This document shows, one piece after another, positions 37,596 to 46,113 of a stretch of DNA of 64,000 nucleotides. The translations under genes were made by a program, and so were the position numbers. A model generated the notes under the pieces. The model made no database searches. It was not told the DNA's origin and was given only the letters and a program-made list of their open reading frames with translations. The stretch's first letter is position 1. Every line of letters begins with the position of its first letter. Source of the DNA: Providencia rettgeri (GTDB lineage: Bacteria > Pseudomonadota > Gammaproteobacteria > Enterobacterales > Enterobacteriaceae); assembly GCA_900455085.1 (NCBI GenBank), contig UGTZ01000001.1, positions 3,936,501 through 4,000,500 of the forward strand, written 5' to 3'.

Positions 37596-37980
37596 AATTT
37601 TCTAAATCATTCGAACTGTAGCAAGGCGGCAAGAGAAGATATCTCGGGGAGCATACAAAGGTATGTGACCCGAGTAGCTGAACGTAGCCAACACCGCTAC
37701 AGCTCGAAGGATGACGAAAATTTAATTTTCTAAACCATTCGAACGGCAGCAAGGCGGCAAGAGAAGATATCTCGGGGGAGCATACAAAGGTATGTGACCC
37801 GAGTAGCTGAACGTAGCCAACACCGCTACAGCTCGAAGGATGACGAAAATTTAATTTTCTAAACCATTCGAACGGCAGCAAGGCGGCAAGAGAAGATATC
37901 TCGGAGAGCATACAAAGGTATGTGACCCGGAGTAGCTAAACGTAGCCAACACAACTACAGTGCGAAAGATGACGCAAATT
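37596..37980. repeat. Three tandem copies of a ~128-bp intergenic repeat
   Basis: Units begin at about 37596, 37724 and 37853. Units 1 and 2 are almost identical; unit 3 has several changes, mainly in its last third. Each has the pattern TTCGAAC..GCAAGGCGGCAAGAG, then a hairpin CTCGGG..CATAC-AAAG-GTATG..CCCGAG, then GAACGTAGCCAACACCGCTAC and AAGGATGACG. The last unit ends against the stop codon of the ABC ATPase gene. The unit looks like a dispersed enterobacterial intergenic repeat that has been tandemly amplified. It is not CRISPR: there are no spacers. Confidence 0.9.
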
Positions 37981-38738
37981 TAGTAGTAGAGAGCAATATA
38001 CTGATCATCCACCCGCTTAATATCCACTGGCGTATCAAAAATATCCTCAATAATTTCAGATTTCATGATATCTTCTGGTTTGCCATGATAAGACAGACGC
38101 CCGTTTCTCAGTGCAACAATGTAGTCAGAATAAACTGATGCAAAGTTAATATCATGGATGACTAAAATAATTGTTTTACCCAGCTCATCAGCCGCTTTAC
38201 GCAGTAATTTCATCATAATCACCGCATGCTTCATATCGAGATTATTGAGTGGTTCATCCAGTAAAACATATTCTGTATCTTGGCATAAAACCATTGCAAC
38301 ATAAGCTCGTTGGCGCTGGCCACCCGATAACTCATCTAAATAGCGGTGGCGCAAATCTGACAAATTGAGAAAAGAGAGTGATTCATCAATTTTCTTTTTA
38401 TCATCAATAGTTAAACGGCCTTTCGTGTACGGATAACGCCCAAAACCAACCAGCTCCTCGACGGTTAATCGACTCGCAAATTGGTTCTCTTGGCGCAAAA
38501 CCGATAAGCATTTTGCTAATTTATCACTGGGTGTTGTTGAAACATCAAGCTCATTCACTTTGACATAACCGCCATCATCGGGCTGTAACAAACGCCCAAT
38601 AATCGACAGCAGTGTTGATTTACCTGCACCATTAGGCCCGATGATTGAGGTAATACCGCTATTTTTAATTGTTGTTGTCACGTTATCTAAGACTTTAGTA
38701 TCCTGATAACTTTTCGATATCTGACTAATTTCAATCAT
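37980..38738 (-). CDS. Siderophore ABC importer ATPase (CeuD/VctC/FecE family)
   Basis: 252 residues: Walker A GPNGAGKST, Q-loop VLRQENQF, signature LSGGQRQRAYVAMVL, Walker B VLLDEPLNNLD, H-loop VIHDINF. Energises iron-siderophore import through the two FecCD permeases encoded just upstream (one base gap). Its stop codon touches the tandem repeat array, so no separate terminator is visible apart from hairpins within the repeats. Confidence 0.92.
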   Translation of the reverse strand: MIEISQISKSYQDTKVLDNVTTTIKNSGITSIIGPNGAGKSTLLSIIGRLLQPDDGGYVKVNELDVSTTPSDKLAKCLSVLRQENQFASRLTVEELVGFGRYPYTKGRLTIDDKKKIDESLSFLNLSDLRHRYLDELSGGQRQRAYVAMVLCQDTEYVLLDEPLNNLDMKHAVIMMKLLRKAADELGKTIILVIHDINFASVYSDYIVALRNGRLSYHGKPEDIMKSEIIEDIFDTPVDIKRVDDQYIALYY

Positions 38739-38739
38739 A

Positions 38740-39723
38740 CTAAAACCTTCTTAACACCATATAAATAAAGAAAATTCCGCCGACAAATTCGATAACGACT
38801 GATAATGTTCCCGCCATATTTAAACCGTACTCAAGAATCAACTGGCCACCAATCAGCGCAATGACACCAAGTAGAAAGGAAACGGGGAGCAAATAGCGGT
38901 GTTGGCTACTGCCAGCCACTAAATAAGCTAAGTTCGCGACCATCAAGCCTAAGAATGTTAAAGGGCCAACCAGTGCTGTAGAAACAGCAACCAAGATTGA
39001 AATAAGTAACAAAATAACCGTGACTTGCTGGCGATAATTAATCCCTAAGTTCACCGCATTGGCTTGCCCTAACGCGATAACATCAAAACAATAGCGCATA
39101 CGCCATAATAAGACCCCCACCACTGCTGTAATCAGCAGTGTAAATATAATCAGTTCGGGAGTCCCCTTCGTGAAGGTGGCAAACATCCGGCTTTGTAAAA
39201 TGGAAAATTCATTGGGGTCCATTAAACGCTGTAGTAATGTCGCTACACTGCGAAATAATGTGCCGAGAATGATACCAACCATCAATACTAGGTTGATATT
39301 CATTTTAACTGACACAAATAACCAGCGATAAAGCAGAACAGAGAACAACACAAGTAATGTGGACTCTAATAAAAATTTACCAATATTCAATAACCAAGAG
39401 GATGGAAAGCTATCGGTATAGAAGACAAAAATGGTTTGTAATAATATAAATAATGCTTCTAACCCCATGATAGATGGGGTCAGTATCTTATTATTAGCAA
39501 TAGTTTGAAAGAGAACTGTTGAAACCCCAGCAGCGAAAGCCACCACGATCATCGTGAGAACAATATAGCCTCGATGCGGCAAAATATAGGCAAGGTTACT
39601 GCCCAAATTGACCGTCATATAAAGAATAATGGATAACAATGACAAAGCCAGTAGTATCCATATTCTTTGCAACGGCGTTACCCTTTTCTTCGGTAACGCT
39701 ATTGATGTATTAACTTTTTGCAT
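38740..39723 (-). CDS. Siderophore ABC importer permease (FecCD family, VctG/CeuC-like)
   Basis: 327 residues, about 9-10 helices, FecCD/BtuC fold; conserved LGQANAVNLGINYRQQ and ALVGPLTFLGLMVANLA near the coupling helices. The start overlaps the preceding permease gene by 14 bp. Heterodimer partner of the permease at 39710-40672. Confidence 0.9.
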   Translation of the reverse strand: MQKVNTSIALPKKRVTPLQRIWILLALSLLSIILYMTVNLGSNLAYILPHRGYIVLTMIVVAFAAGVSTVLFQTIANNKILTPSIMGLEALFILLQTIFVFYTDSFPSSWLLNIGKFLLESTLLVLFSVLLYRWLFVSVKMNINLVLMVGIILGTLFRSVATLLQRLMDPNEFSILQSRMFATFTKGTPELIIFTLLITAVVGVLLWRMRYCFDVIALGQANAVNLGINYRQQVTVILLLISILVAVSTALVGPLTFLGLMVANLAYLVAGSSQHRYLLPVSFLLGVIALIGGQLILEYGLNMAGTLSVVIEFVGGIFFIYMVLRRF

Positions 39724-40672
39724 AACGTTGTTGCTTCAACAATAAATATAAAAAAATCACCGCGCCAACAACACCTAAAATCACACTTGCAGGGATTTCA
39801 AATGGATAGCGAATTAAACGCCCAATAATGTCACACAGTAAAACTAAACCACCACCAGCAATACAAATCCAAGGGATGGTTTTACGTATGTTATCCCCCA
39901 TCACTAAGCTCACGAGATTTGGAATAATTAAGCCTAGGAAAGGTAACGCTCCGACCACCACGACCACTACGCCGCTAATTAAAGCGATAATCGATAAACC
40001 GATGGTCATTACTTTGCGATAATTTAGGCCAACATTAATTGAAAATTCACGCCCCATACCGGCAACCGTAAAGCTATCGGCAATCCAGCAAGCAATTAAC
40101 GTTAATATTCCTACTAACCACAATAGTTCATATCGGCCTTGAATGATGCTAGAAAAGTCACCGCTCATCCATGCACCAAGTGATTGTAATAAGTCGAAAT
40201 AATAAGCAGTAAAAATGGTCAATGCGCTAATCACTGCACCCAACATAATCCCTACCAATGGGACTATCAGGGCGGATTTTAAAATGACACGACGCAATAG
40301 CACCATAAACAACATGGTGCCAAGAAGCGCAAAACCGCTAGCGACCACCATCTTAGTCATAATACTTGCTGCAGGGAAAAGCACCATAACGACCAATAAA
40401 CCTAAACTGGCTGACTGGGTTGTCCCTGCAAGAGAAGGTTCAACAAAGCGGTTTTGTGTTAATAATTGCATGATTAGCCCAGCAACGCTCATGGCGCTAC
40501 CTGCTAAAATCAAAGAGACGGTTCGGGGAATTCGGCTAATAAAAAAGATGTCTTGCATCTCTGGGTCGGTGAAAAGCGAAACGGGTGACACGTCACCCGC
40601 TCCAATAAACAAGCTTAATACCGCTAAAACCAATAACGCGATAATTCCACAAAAAAGATAAAGCGTTTTCAT
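39710..40672 (-). CDS. Siderophore ABC importer permease (FecCD family, VctD/CeuB-like)
   Basis: 320 residues, polytopic; RIPRTVSLILAGSAMSVAG and QLLTQNRFVEPSLAG are diagnostic of the FecCD family, as is VVGALPFLGLIIPNLV. Inner-membrane half of the channel. Begins 3 bp after the binding-protein gene, in the same transcript. Confidence 0.92.
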   Translation of the reverse strand: MKTLYLFCGIIALLVLAVLSLFIGAGDVSPVSLFTDPEMQDIFFISRIPRTVSLILAGSAMSVAGLIMQLLTQNRFVEPSLAGTTQSASLGLLVVMVLFPAASIMTKMVVASGFALLGTMLFMVLLRRVILKSALIVPLVGIMLGAVISALTIFTAYYFDLLQSLGAWMSGDFSSIIQGRYELLWLVGILTLIACWIADSFTVAGMGREFSINVGLNYRKVMTIGLSIIALISGVVVVVVGALPFLGLIIPNLVSLVMGDNIRKTIPWICIAGGGLVLLCDIIGRLIRYPFEIPASVILGVVGAVIFLYLLLKQQRYAKS

Positions 40673-40675
40673 CGG

Positions 40676-41644
40676 TTATTTTGCTTGGCTCTTCTCTAAT
40701 GCTGTATTGATATCGTCCATTAACTTAGAGTAAGTTTGAATACCACCTGCAATATATACGGCAGTTGGGTCAAGGTATGTAATTTGGCCTTTTTCCCACG
40801 CTGCGGTTTTTCTCACTAATGCGTTATCTAATACTTCTGCTGCTGGCTGTGCATCTGTTTTACCAATCGCGCTATCACGGTCGATAACAAATAACCAATC
40901 TGGGTTTAATTTCACCAGTAACTCTGCATTTACGATGTTACCGTGGCGACCCGTGTTTTCTTCAAATACATAAGCAGGTTCAAAACCTAATACATCAAAG
41001 ATAAAGCCGAAACGAGAACCCGGGCCGTATGCGGAAATTTTACCGCCACTGACTAAGATCACCATCGCTTTACCCGCGGTAGGTGCTTTAGTTTTGATAC
41101 CTTCAATTTTAGTATTGAAGTCAGCAATCAATTTTTTGGCTTGTTCTTCTTTACCAAACAATGCACCAAGTTCATTAGTACGCTCAGTTAAGCTACCAAT
41201 AAAGTTTTTGTTATCAATGTCTAATGAGATAGTTGGAGCAACGCCACTGAGTTTGTCATAGGCATCACGGGCACGGCTTCCACCTAAAATCAGGTCAGGT
41301 TTAGCATTACTTAATGTTTCATAAGCGGGTTCAAATAATGTTCCGCCATTGACGTATTCAGAACCACTATATTTCGTTAAGAATTCAGGGAAGCGAACGT
41401 TGGTTTGTGGAACACCCGCAACTGGGGCGCCAAGTGCATCCATGATGTCCAATGTTTCCATGTTCATCACAATGACTTTTTGAGGATGACGAGGAATTTC
41501 AGTTTTGCCTTGGGCATGTTCTATCGTGATAGTTTGTTTTTCTGCAACTTGTGTTGTTTCTGTCGTGTCTTTCGCGTTATCACAACCGGCTAATACTAAC
41601 GCAGATAACAAAGCAATACCCGAAACTAATGATTTTGCAAACAT
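40676..41644 (-). CDS. Siderophore-binding lipoprotein (CeuE/VctP/FatB type)
   Basis: 322 residues. Lipobox LVLAGC with Cys21 as lipid site, typical of binding proteins tied to the membrane. Peripla_BP_2 fold. The residues that in Campylobacter CeuE complete the iron coordination (His227, Tyr288) and the basic triad have counterparts at His234 (GRHGN), Tyr297 (TAVYIAGG) and Arg126, Arg211, Arg256. This points to tetradentate catecholates, such as enterobactin breakdown products, rather than intact hexadentate siderophores; this is inference from spacing. First gene of the operon with a Fur-like box upstream. Confidence 0.9.
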   Translation of the reverse strand: MFAKSLVSGIALLSALVLAGCDNAKDTTETTQVAEKQTITIEHAQGKTEIPRHPQKVIVMNMETLDIMDALGAPVAGVPQTNVRFPEFLTKYSGSEYVNGGTLFEPAYETLSNAKPDLILGGSRARDAYDKLSGVAPTISLDIDNKNFIGSLTERTNELGALFGKEEQAKKLIADFNTKIEGIKTKAPTAGKAMVILVSGGKISAYGPGSRFGFIFDVLGFEPAYVFEENTGRHGNIVNAELLVKLNPDWLFVIDRDSAIGKTDAQPAAEVLDNALVRKTAAWEKGQITYLDPTAVYIAGGIQTYSKLMDDINTALEKSQAK

Positions 41645-41727
41645 CTAATTTCCTCCGTCCATCGATAAAAGTACTGATGATTAAATTTTGTGATTCACAA
41701 TTTGGCGTATATTACACGCAAACAAGC

Positions 41728-41746
41728 GCAAATGATATTAGTTTGC
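41728..41746. promoter_or_regulatory. Candidate Fur box
   Basis: GCAAATGATATTAGTTTGC matches the 19-bp Fur consensus at about 12 positions, including ATGATA intact, and has GCAAA/TTTGC outer arms. About 85 bp before the siderophore-binding lipoprotein. Expected from the operon's role. Confidence 0.5.
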
Positions 41747-41900
41747 ATTTGCATTCACTAAAAAGTTGTCTTAACGCACAAAAACATCAATTCAATGAAT
41801 TGACCACGTAGGTTTTAATGTTTAAACAAAGAGGATAGATATAGAAAATCAGGAAAATAGAGTAAAATGTGATTTGACTGCACTTCATTGGGTAAAATAA

Positions 41901-41981
41901 ATAGGTTGAGCCTGCGACTGTATTTGTTTGCTTAACTATTTTTATGACAGCAGACGATATAAATCCGTAATCTCAACCTAT
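41901..41981 (-). terminator. Long inverted repeat after the fimbrial operon, possible terminator
   Basis: Perfect 10-bp arms ATAGGTTGAG (41901-41910) and CTCAACCTAT (41972-41981), 61-nt interior with secondary CTGC/GCAG pairing. On the minus strand it is 32 bp after the mrpJ-like stop and followed by TTTATTTTA, fitting a structured terminator. Confidence 0.5.
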
Positions 41982-42012
41982 ATACCATTAATTCCCATTT
42001 AAATGCGCATGA

Positions 42013-42282
42013 TTACATGTCATCTAATTGCCCATTTTCATTGAGCTGAGAACTAATATCTTCAAGAAACCAATCAATTGGCGTTTTCATCAAAAATGCA
42101 AGTTTAAATAAATGAAACAAATCAATCTTGATTTTACCTCTTTCATAGCGTGAGATTTGCTGTTGACTAACACCTAACAACTGAGCTAACTGAAACCCTG
42201 TATATCCCAGTTCTCTACGTTTTTCTAAGATCCTCTGACCTACCATATAATGGATTTTTTCGCTGCCATTTTCTGAATACAT
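42013..42282 (-). CDS. mrpJ: Fimbria-linked HTH-Xre regulator, MrpJ-like
   Basis: 89 residues. Xre-type helix-turn-helix at about 16-70 (GFQLAQLLGVSQQQISRYERGKIKI split over helices 2 and 3) and a short C-terminal tail with WFLEDI. Last gene of an MR/P-type fimbrial operon, 14 bp after the adhesin gene, the position of mrpJ in Proteus mirabilis. MrpJ-type proteins repress flagellar genes while fimbriae are made, switching between adherence and motility. Function here is by analogy. Confidence 0.83.
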   Translation of the reverse strand: MYSENGSEKIHYMVGQRILEKRRELGYTGFQLAQLLGVSQQQISRYERGKIKIDLFHLFKLAFLMKTPIDWFLEDISSQLNENGQLDDM

Positions 42283-42296
42283 ATTATCACCATTTA

Positions 42297-43139
42297 TTAA
42301 GGCACAGTTAAAATAAGGGCTGCGGCACCTTCAAACTGACCAGCTTGAACTCGGCCATTGGTACCTAATACGGCTTTTAGGGATACCGAGTTTGTTCCAC
42401 CTGCAGGCACATGGATTTTGTAACCATTTTCCCCTGGAGTATCATTCCCACCTAAATACAAATTCGCATATAAGCTATTATCTGCTCGTAAATTTACACG
42501 TCCATTTGTTACGTTCACACCAGTGGCAATCACCAAAACATCCATCGCTAAGTTACATGTCACACTAACGTTCACTTGTTTTGATTGGCCAGCGAGATCA
42601 GCTTCGCTAATTGGGCCAAAGTTAATATCCGGGATGTTATTGTTGATCTTACAAGCTCCTATTGGTGGCGGAGCTATACCACATTGAGAACCAGGAAGTA
42701 GACCTCCTCTGCTTGTAACACCAGTGCGATCTTGGTAAAACAGCCCCACACACTCTTGATTATTCTGTAACCTAACTCCGGTATGAACAGCCCACTGTGT
42801 TGCTGGAGCTGTCGCTCTTGCCAAAACCCCGGGGATATTCTGAACATCTATCATATATCGATACTTAGAAATTTCGGCCAAATTGACTGTTGCAGCCCCC
42901 GGTGTTCCATCAGCGGTATGCTTATGACTTATGGTGAGATAGCATGTCGACCACCCATAACAAGGATTAGGCGTACTCGGCGATTCAGGATCCCAACGAG
43001 CAATCACATATTTATAATCTGCATCTCCGTTATTTGGATTATTACCGGGTCTTGATTCAGTGATATAGGAAAAAATATAAGCTGATGCAGAAGGCGAAAA
43101 CATGACTGCACCAATTAATAGCGATAAAAATACTTTCAT
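42297..43139 (-). CDS. mrpH: Fimbrial tip adhesin, MrpH-like zinc-dependent
   Basis: 280 residues: signal peptide 1-20, N-terminal receptor-binding lectin-like domain to about residue 155, then a C-terminal pilin domain starting near IGACKINN. His72 and His74 (ISHKHT) and His119 (WAVHTG) match the three-His zinc site described for P. mirabilis MrpH, where zinc is needed for biofilm and agglutination. Cysteines at 60, 66, 127 and 153 can pair. It is near the end of the operon as expected for the tip adhesin. Confidence 0.87.
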   Translation of the reverse strand: MKVFLSLLIGAVMFSPSASAYIFSYITESRPGNNPNNGDADYKYVIARWDPESPSTPNPCYGWSTCYLTISHKHTADGTPGAATVNLAEISKYRYMIDVQNIPGVLARATAPATQWAVHTGVRLQNNQECVGLFYQDRTGVTSRGGLLPGSQCGIAPPPIGACKINNNIPDINFGPISEADLAGQSKQVNVSVTCNLAMDVLVIATGVNVTNGRVNLRADNSLYANLYLGGNDTPGENGYKIHVPAGGTNSVSLKAVLGTNGRVQAGQFEGAAALILTVP

Positions 43140-43156
43140 ATTAGTTCACAGCCTTA

Positions 43157-43687
43157 TTATTCATAATCTAATTTAAATGTTGCTACAGCACTGTAAGGCC
43201 CTACTTTTATTGTCTTATCAGCAATAGCATCCGGTTCACCTTTTAAATAGGCATAGAACCGCAATTGGTTAGCGCCATCTTGTAGCGTTAGCTTCGAGCC
43301 TTTCTGTTCAATAGCCAGTGGTGTTTTATCTGAATTTTGCAGCCCCACCGCGAAACCCGATGCAACACTACTTGTTGATAATGCTAAAAAACCAGGAAGT
43401 GCAAGATTAGGTGTCCCTGAAAAAGTCACTTCCACAAATTTGCCTATTGTCGTGTCACAGTCAGACAACTTAATCACAAACTCTTTAGGCGGAGTTTCAC
43501 CATAGGCATAAAAGTTTTTCTCCGGTGTATCAAAAAAATCCATCGGAATGTTTTCATCACCCGGTAAAATAGTGCAAGGCTCCTCCACTAAATTACCGAT
43601 AACTCTTAAATTATCAGGCACAGCAAAAGCAGCATTAAAGTTAATAAGTAAGGCGCCTGCTACTGCACATTGGATTACTTTGTTCAT
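43157..43687 (-). CDS. Minor fimbrial subunit, MrpG-like
   Basis: 176 residues; signal peptide ends NAAFA (about 22). Pilin-type domain with the two conserved Cys (EEPCTI and LSDCDT) and C-terminal VATFKLDYE carrying the penultimate Tyr used by chaperone-usher pilins. By order it matches MrpG, which lies next to the adhesin at the tip. It overlaps the stop of the preceding gene by one base. Confidence 0.83.
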   Translation of the reverse strand: MNKVIQCAVAGALLINFNAAFAVPDNLRVIGNLVEEPCTILPGDENIPMDFFDTPEKNFYAYGETPPKEFVIKLSDCDTTIGKFVEVTFSGTPNLALPGFLALSTSSVASGFAVGLQNSDKTPLAIEQKGSKLTLQDGANQLRFYAYLKGEPDAIADKTIKVGPYSAVATFKLDYE

Positions 43688-44172
43688 TATTGGTACTCCG
43701 CTAGCAATGTGCCTGTTGCAGTAAAGCCCCCTTCAGGCAACGTCACTCCCAATCGCTTGACAGGAACAACCTCTAAAACAGGCGGTTGCCCATAAGTAAT
43801 TTTCAATGGTTTATTGATTTCAAAACCTAAACCATTTTGGGTAATACGCATGCCAAGATCTCGAATATTGGTTTCCAGTGCCGACTTATCAAAATCTGTT
43901 GCTGTCCCTTTGATAGTTAGCATTAAGTCCCAACCTTTTAAATTGTCTTCACACTTCAAAGCGTAATTAATAGGTTTCGTAAATCTGATACCATCAATCT
44001 TATGTAAACCAATATCTTTGTATTCAATAACGTGGACTTTATCTTCAAAAACAGTGCAAGGCGGTGGAATTAGCAAGGTTCCCGTAAATTCAACATCGTT
44101 TGCCATCACAGTGCTAGCAGGTATAACTAACAAACCCATTATCAGAGGAAGTCTTCTCATTATTTTTTGCAT
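43687..44172 (-). CDS. Minor fimbrial subunit, second MrpF-like copy
   Basis: 161 residues from ATG 44172 (GAGGGG upstream). Signal peptide, Cys pair (PPPCTV, LKCED), C-terminal GTLLAEYQ. Clearly related to the neighbouring subunit encoded at 44183-44737: both have LAPPPC/IPPPC, RIDG/KIDG, KPINY and a matching (F)DS/DKxxxET block, so the two arose by tandem duplication. Probable tip or adaptor subunit. Confidence 0.82.
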   Translation of the reverse strand: MQKIMRRLPLIMGLLVIPASTVMANDVEFTGTLLIPPPCTVFEDKVHVIEYKDIGLHKIDGIRFTKPINYALKCEDNLKGWDLMLTIKGTATDFDKSALETNIRDLGMRITQNGLGFEINKPLKITYGQPPVLEVVPVKRLGVTLPEGGFTATGTLLAEYQ

Positions 44173-44182
44173 TATTTTCCCC

Positions 44183-44737
44183 TCACTGATAATCAAGTTT
44201 GATAGTGACGCCTGCATGAAAAACCCCACCCTTTGTCAGAGTTGTGGATAAATCACGAACAGGTATGGCTTCAAATTGAGGCGCATTTGGGTACACAAAC
44301 TTGACCTCTTGGTTCAATCGAAGCTTGCTTCCGTTATAACGAAAAGCAATCCCTAAACCCGGAAGATCTGTTTCAATTGCCCCACTATCAAAAGATGCAG
44401 GAATTCCAATCAACGTCATTTTCATTTGTGATGTTGGCCTTTTTTCACAATTAATATTGTAATTTATGGGCTTCGAATAGGCGTTACCGTCAATTCGGGT
44501 ACTCATGATCTCATCAAAATTAACTTTGATTATATTTCCACCATTAATTTTGCAAGGCGGTGGAGCCAAAACAACCCCTTTAATCGGTACAGTTATCATA
44601 CCGGGTGTAACTGTTGCCCGTGTATTTCCCGATGGGCTAATACGCGAATCAGGTAATCCTGCATAAGAAACCGATGTAAAAAATAGTCCAGCGAGACAAG
44701 ATGCCAGCAGGTACCGCTGCTTGTTTAAATCACTCAT
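44183..44737 (-). CDS. Minor fimbrial subunit, MrpF-like
   Basis: 184 residues. Signal peptide to about 26 (SVSYA), then a pilin domain with Cys at PPPCKI and INCEKR and a C-terminal VTIKLDYQ. Start overlaps the previous gene's stop by eight bases. Paralogue of the next gene downstream. Confidence 0.82.
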   Translation of the reverse strand: MSDLNKQRYLLASCLAGLFFTSVSYAGLPDSRISPSGNTRATVTPGMITVPIKGVVLAPPPCKINGGNIIKVNFDEIMSTRIDGNAYSKPINYNINCEKRPTSQMKMTLIGIPASFDSGAIETDLPGLGIAFRYNGSKLRLNQEVKFVYPNAPQFEAIPVRDLSTTLTKGGVFHAGVTIKLDYQ

Positions 44738-45311
44738 AATCCACCTTAAAGTCCATTACGGCGCTGAAACTTCCTTCAGTCAATTTTTCAGGGGTTCTCA
44801 CTGGCGTTACAAAGTATTGAAGAGTACCCTGCGGTGCATCGAGAAATTGAGGACGACCTCGGCTTCCTAGCCTGATGTCTTCTCGTTGTGCATCTGTCAC
44901 TTCTAACGCCAAGCCAGAGACGCCTTTTACACTTAACATTTCTGGAAAATGTTGATCCGATACGGCAACAAAAGAGACAGTTATCACCGGTTGCATTGCA
45001 TCCCAAAGCGATCTTCCCGTTCTTGTGTCTTTCATTCGGCTTTCCGTGCGAATGCAATGCCTAAATTCTAATTCAAATGAAACTGGCTCAGCTCTATCAC
45101 CAGGTTTACGCAGTGAATAAGAAGGAATCTCCCCTAGAGACACTTCTTGGCGCATTGAATTAGTCACATCCATCGTACAAGGTGCTTCGGTCATCATGCC
45201 ATTGACTGTCAATGTTCCATGTAATCCATCAATATCCCAACTGTCTGCTCCAAAGGTGAACACTGGAACTAAACCGAATAAGATAGTGCTGAACAGGAGA
45301 GTCCTTTTCAT
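44730..45311 (-). CDS. Minor fimbrial subunit, MrpE-like
   Basis: 193 residues; signal peptide 1-21 (FTFGA). Pilin fold with Cys in EAPCTMD and FRHCIRT, and C-terminal VMDFKVDYE. Position directly after the chaperone gene matches mrpE. GGGGAA before the start. Likely an adaptor between shaft and tip. Confidence 0.82.
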   Translation of the reverse strand: MKRTLLFSTILFGLVPVFTFGADSWDIDGLHGTLTVNGMMTEAPCTMDVTNSMRQEVSLGEIPSYSLRKPGDRAEPVSFELEFRHCIRTESRMKDTRTGRSLWDAMQPVITVSFVAVSDQHFPEMLSVKGVSGLALEVTDAQREDIRLGSRGRPQFLDAPQGTLQYFVTPVRTPEKLTEGSFSAVMDFKVDYE

Positions 45312-45324
45312 ACGTTATTCCCCG

Positions 45325-46078
45325 TTATCTGTCCGTCGAAGATTCAACTTTGCAAGTTGTACCAGCGCAACCAAACGTCAGTTTAGGCCTTCCACCATAA
45401 TCGTTGATATAAGTTAGAACGGGTTTTGCCCCCATCGCACTTGCACTACCTTTAAGCATTCCATTACTTTTTGGTGAGATCATGACAGGCTCAAACTGTT
45501 TCACCGTGTCTCCGCCCACTTTTGTACTTGCGTCTACAATGGTGACGAAATAAGGGGTTGGATTCGTGACTTCGTAGGCATCACCTTTACGTGTTAGCGT
45601 AATTTTCTCTTGCCATGGATTCTCTAAATCCGTGCGTGTGGCATATAACGCTTTTGGTCGATAAAACAATTTAATTCGCGTCTGTAATGCAATTTGTAAT
45701 ACGTTCGCTTCTTTACTACGTGGTGGAATTTCACGTAAATTAAAGTAATAAACACTCTCTCTGTCCTGAGGCAATGCCGCGATATCAGGAAGAGCTTGAA
45801 TTTTAACTTGGCTACCTTCACCCGCTTCTACACGTTGAACCGGGGGGTAAAACTGTGAGTGGGCTTTCAATTTTGTTACCATTTGCATCTTCAATCCACC
45901 CCTGTGCAAGGTATGGTAACTCTGTGTTTTCATTCTTAATATTCAAGCTAATGGTCTTTTCAGCCCCATTATAAATGACGCGTGTTCTATCGAGGGCAAT
46001 CGCGGCCAAAGCCTGCCCACATAGCACCGCGGATAACGTGATTGTTGTAGTAAAAAATGCAATTTTCTTAATGTTCAT
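45325..46078 (-). pseudogene. mrpD: Periplasmic fimbrial chaperone, MrpD-like, frameshifted
   Basis: PapD-type chaperone of about 250 residues broken into two frames. The first part (signal peptide, then ALDRTRVIYNGAEKTISL, the G-strand region) ends early after VLPPGSTCRSG; the second continues as PPVQRVEAGEGSQVKI through the second Ig domain to FGCAGTTCKVE. The break is exactly at a run of six C (45842-45847 as G on the plus strand): with five, the frame reads LPPVQRVEAG without interruption. Without the chaperone the fimbria could not assemble, so either the extra base is an error or the run is variable. Confidence 0.88.
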
Positions 46079-46113
46079 ATGTACCAACTAGTTATAAAAT
46101 CAAGTAATTTGGG

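Noticed and set aside
37570..37911. A minus-strand frame of 113 codons with internally repeated protein sequence
   Set aside because: It is just the tandem DNA repeat read in one frame. The repeats are non-coding hairpin units with no ribosome site.
37596..37980. CRISPR array
   Set aside because: Units are ~128 bp and abut directly, without unique spacers, and there are no cas genes.
45325..46078. Two separate small fimbrial genes at the chaperone position
   Set aside because: The two frames join into one PapD-type chaperone when one base of the six-base run is removed; the second part has no start site.
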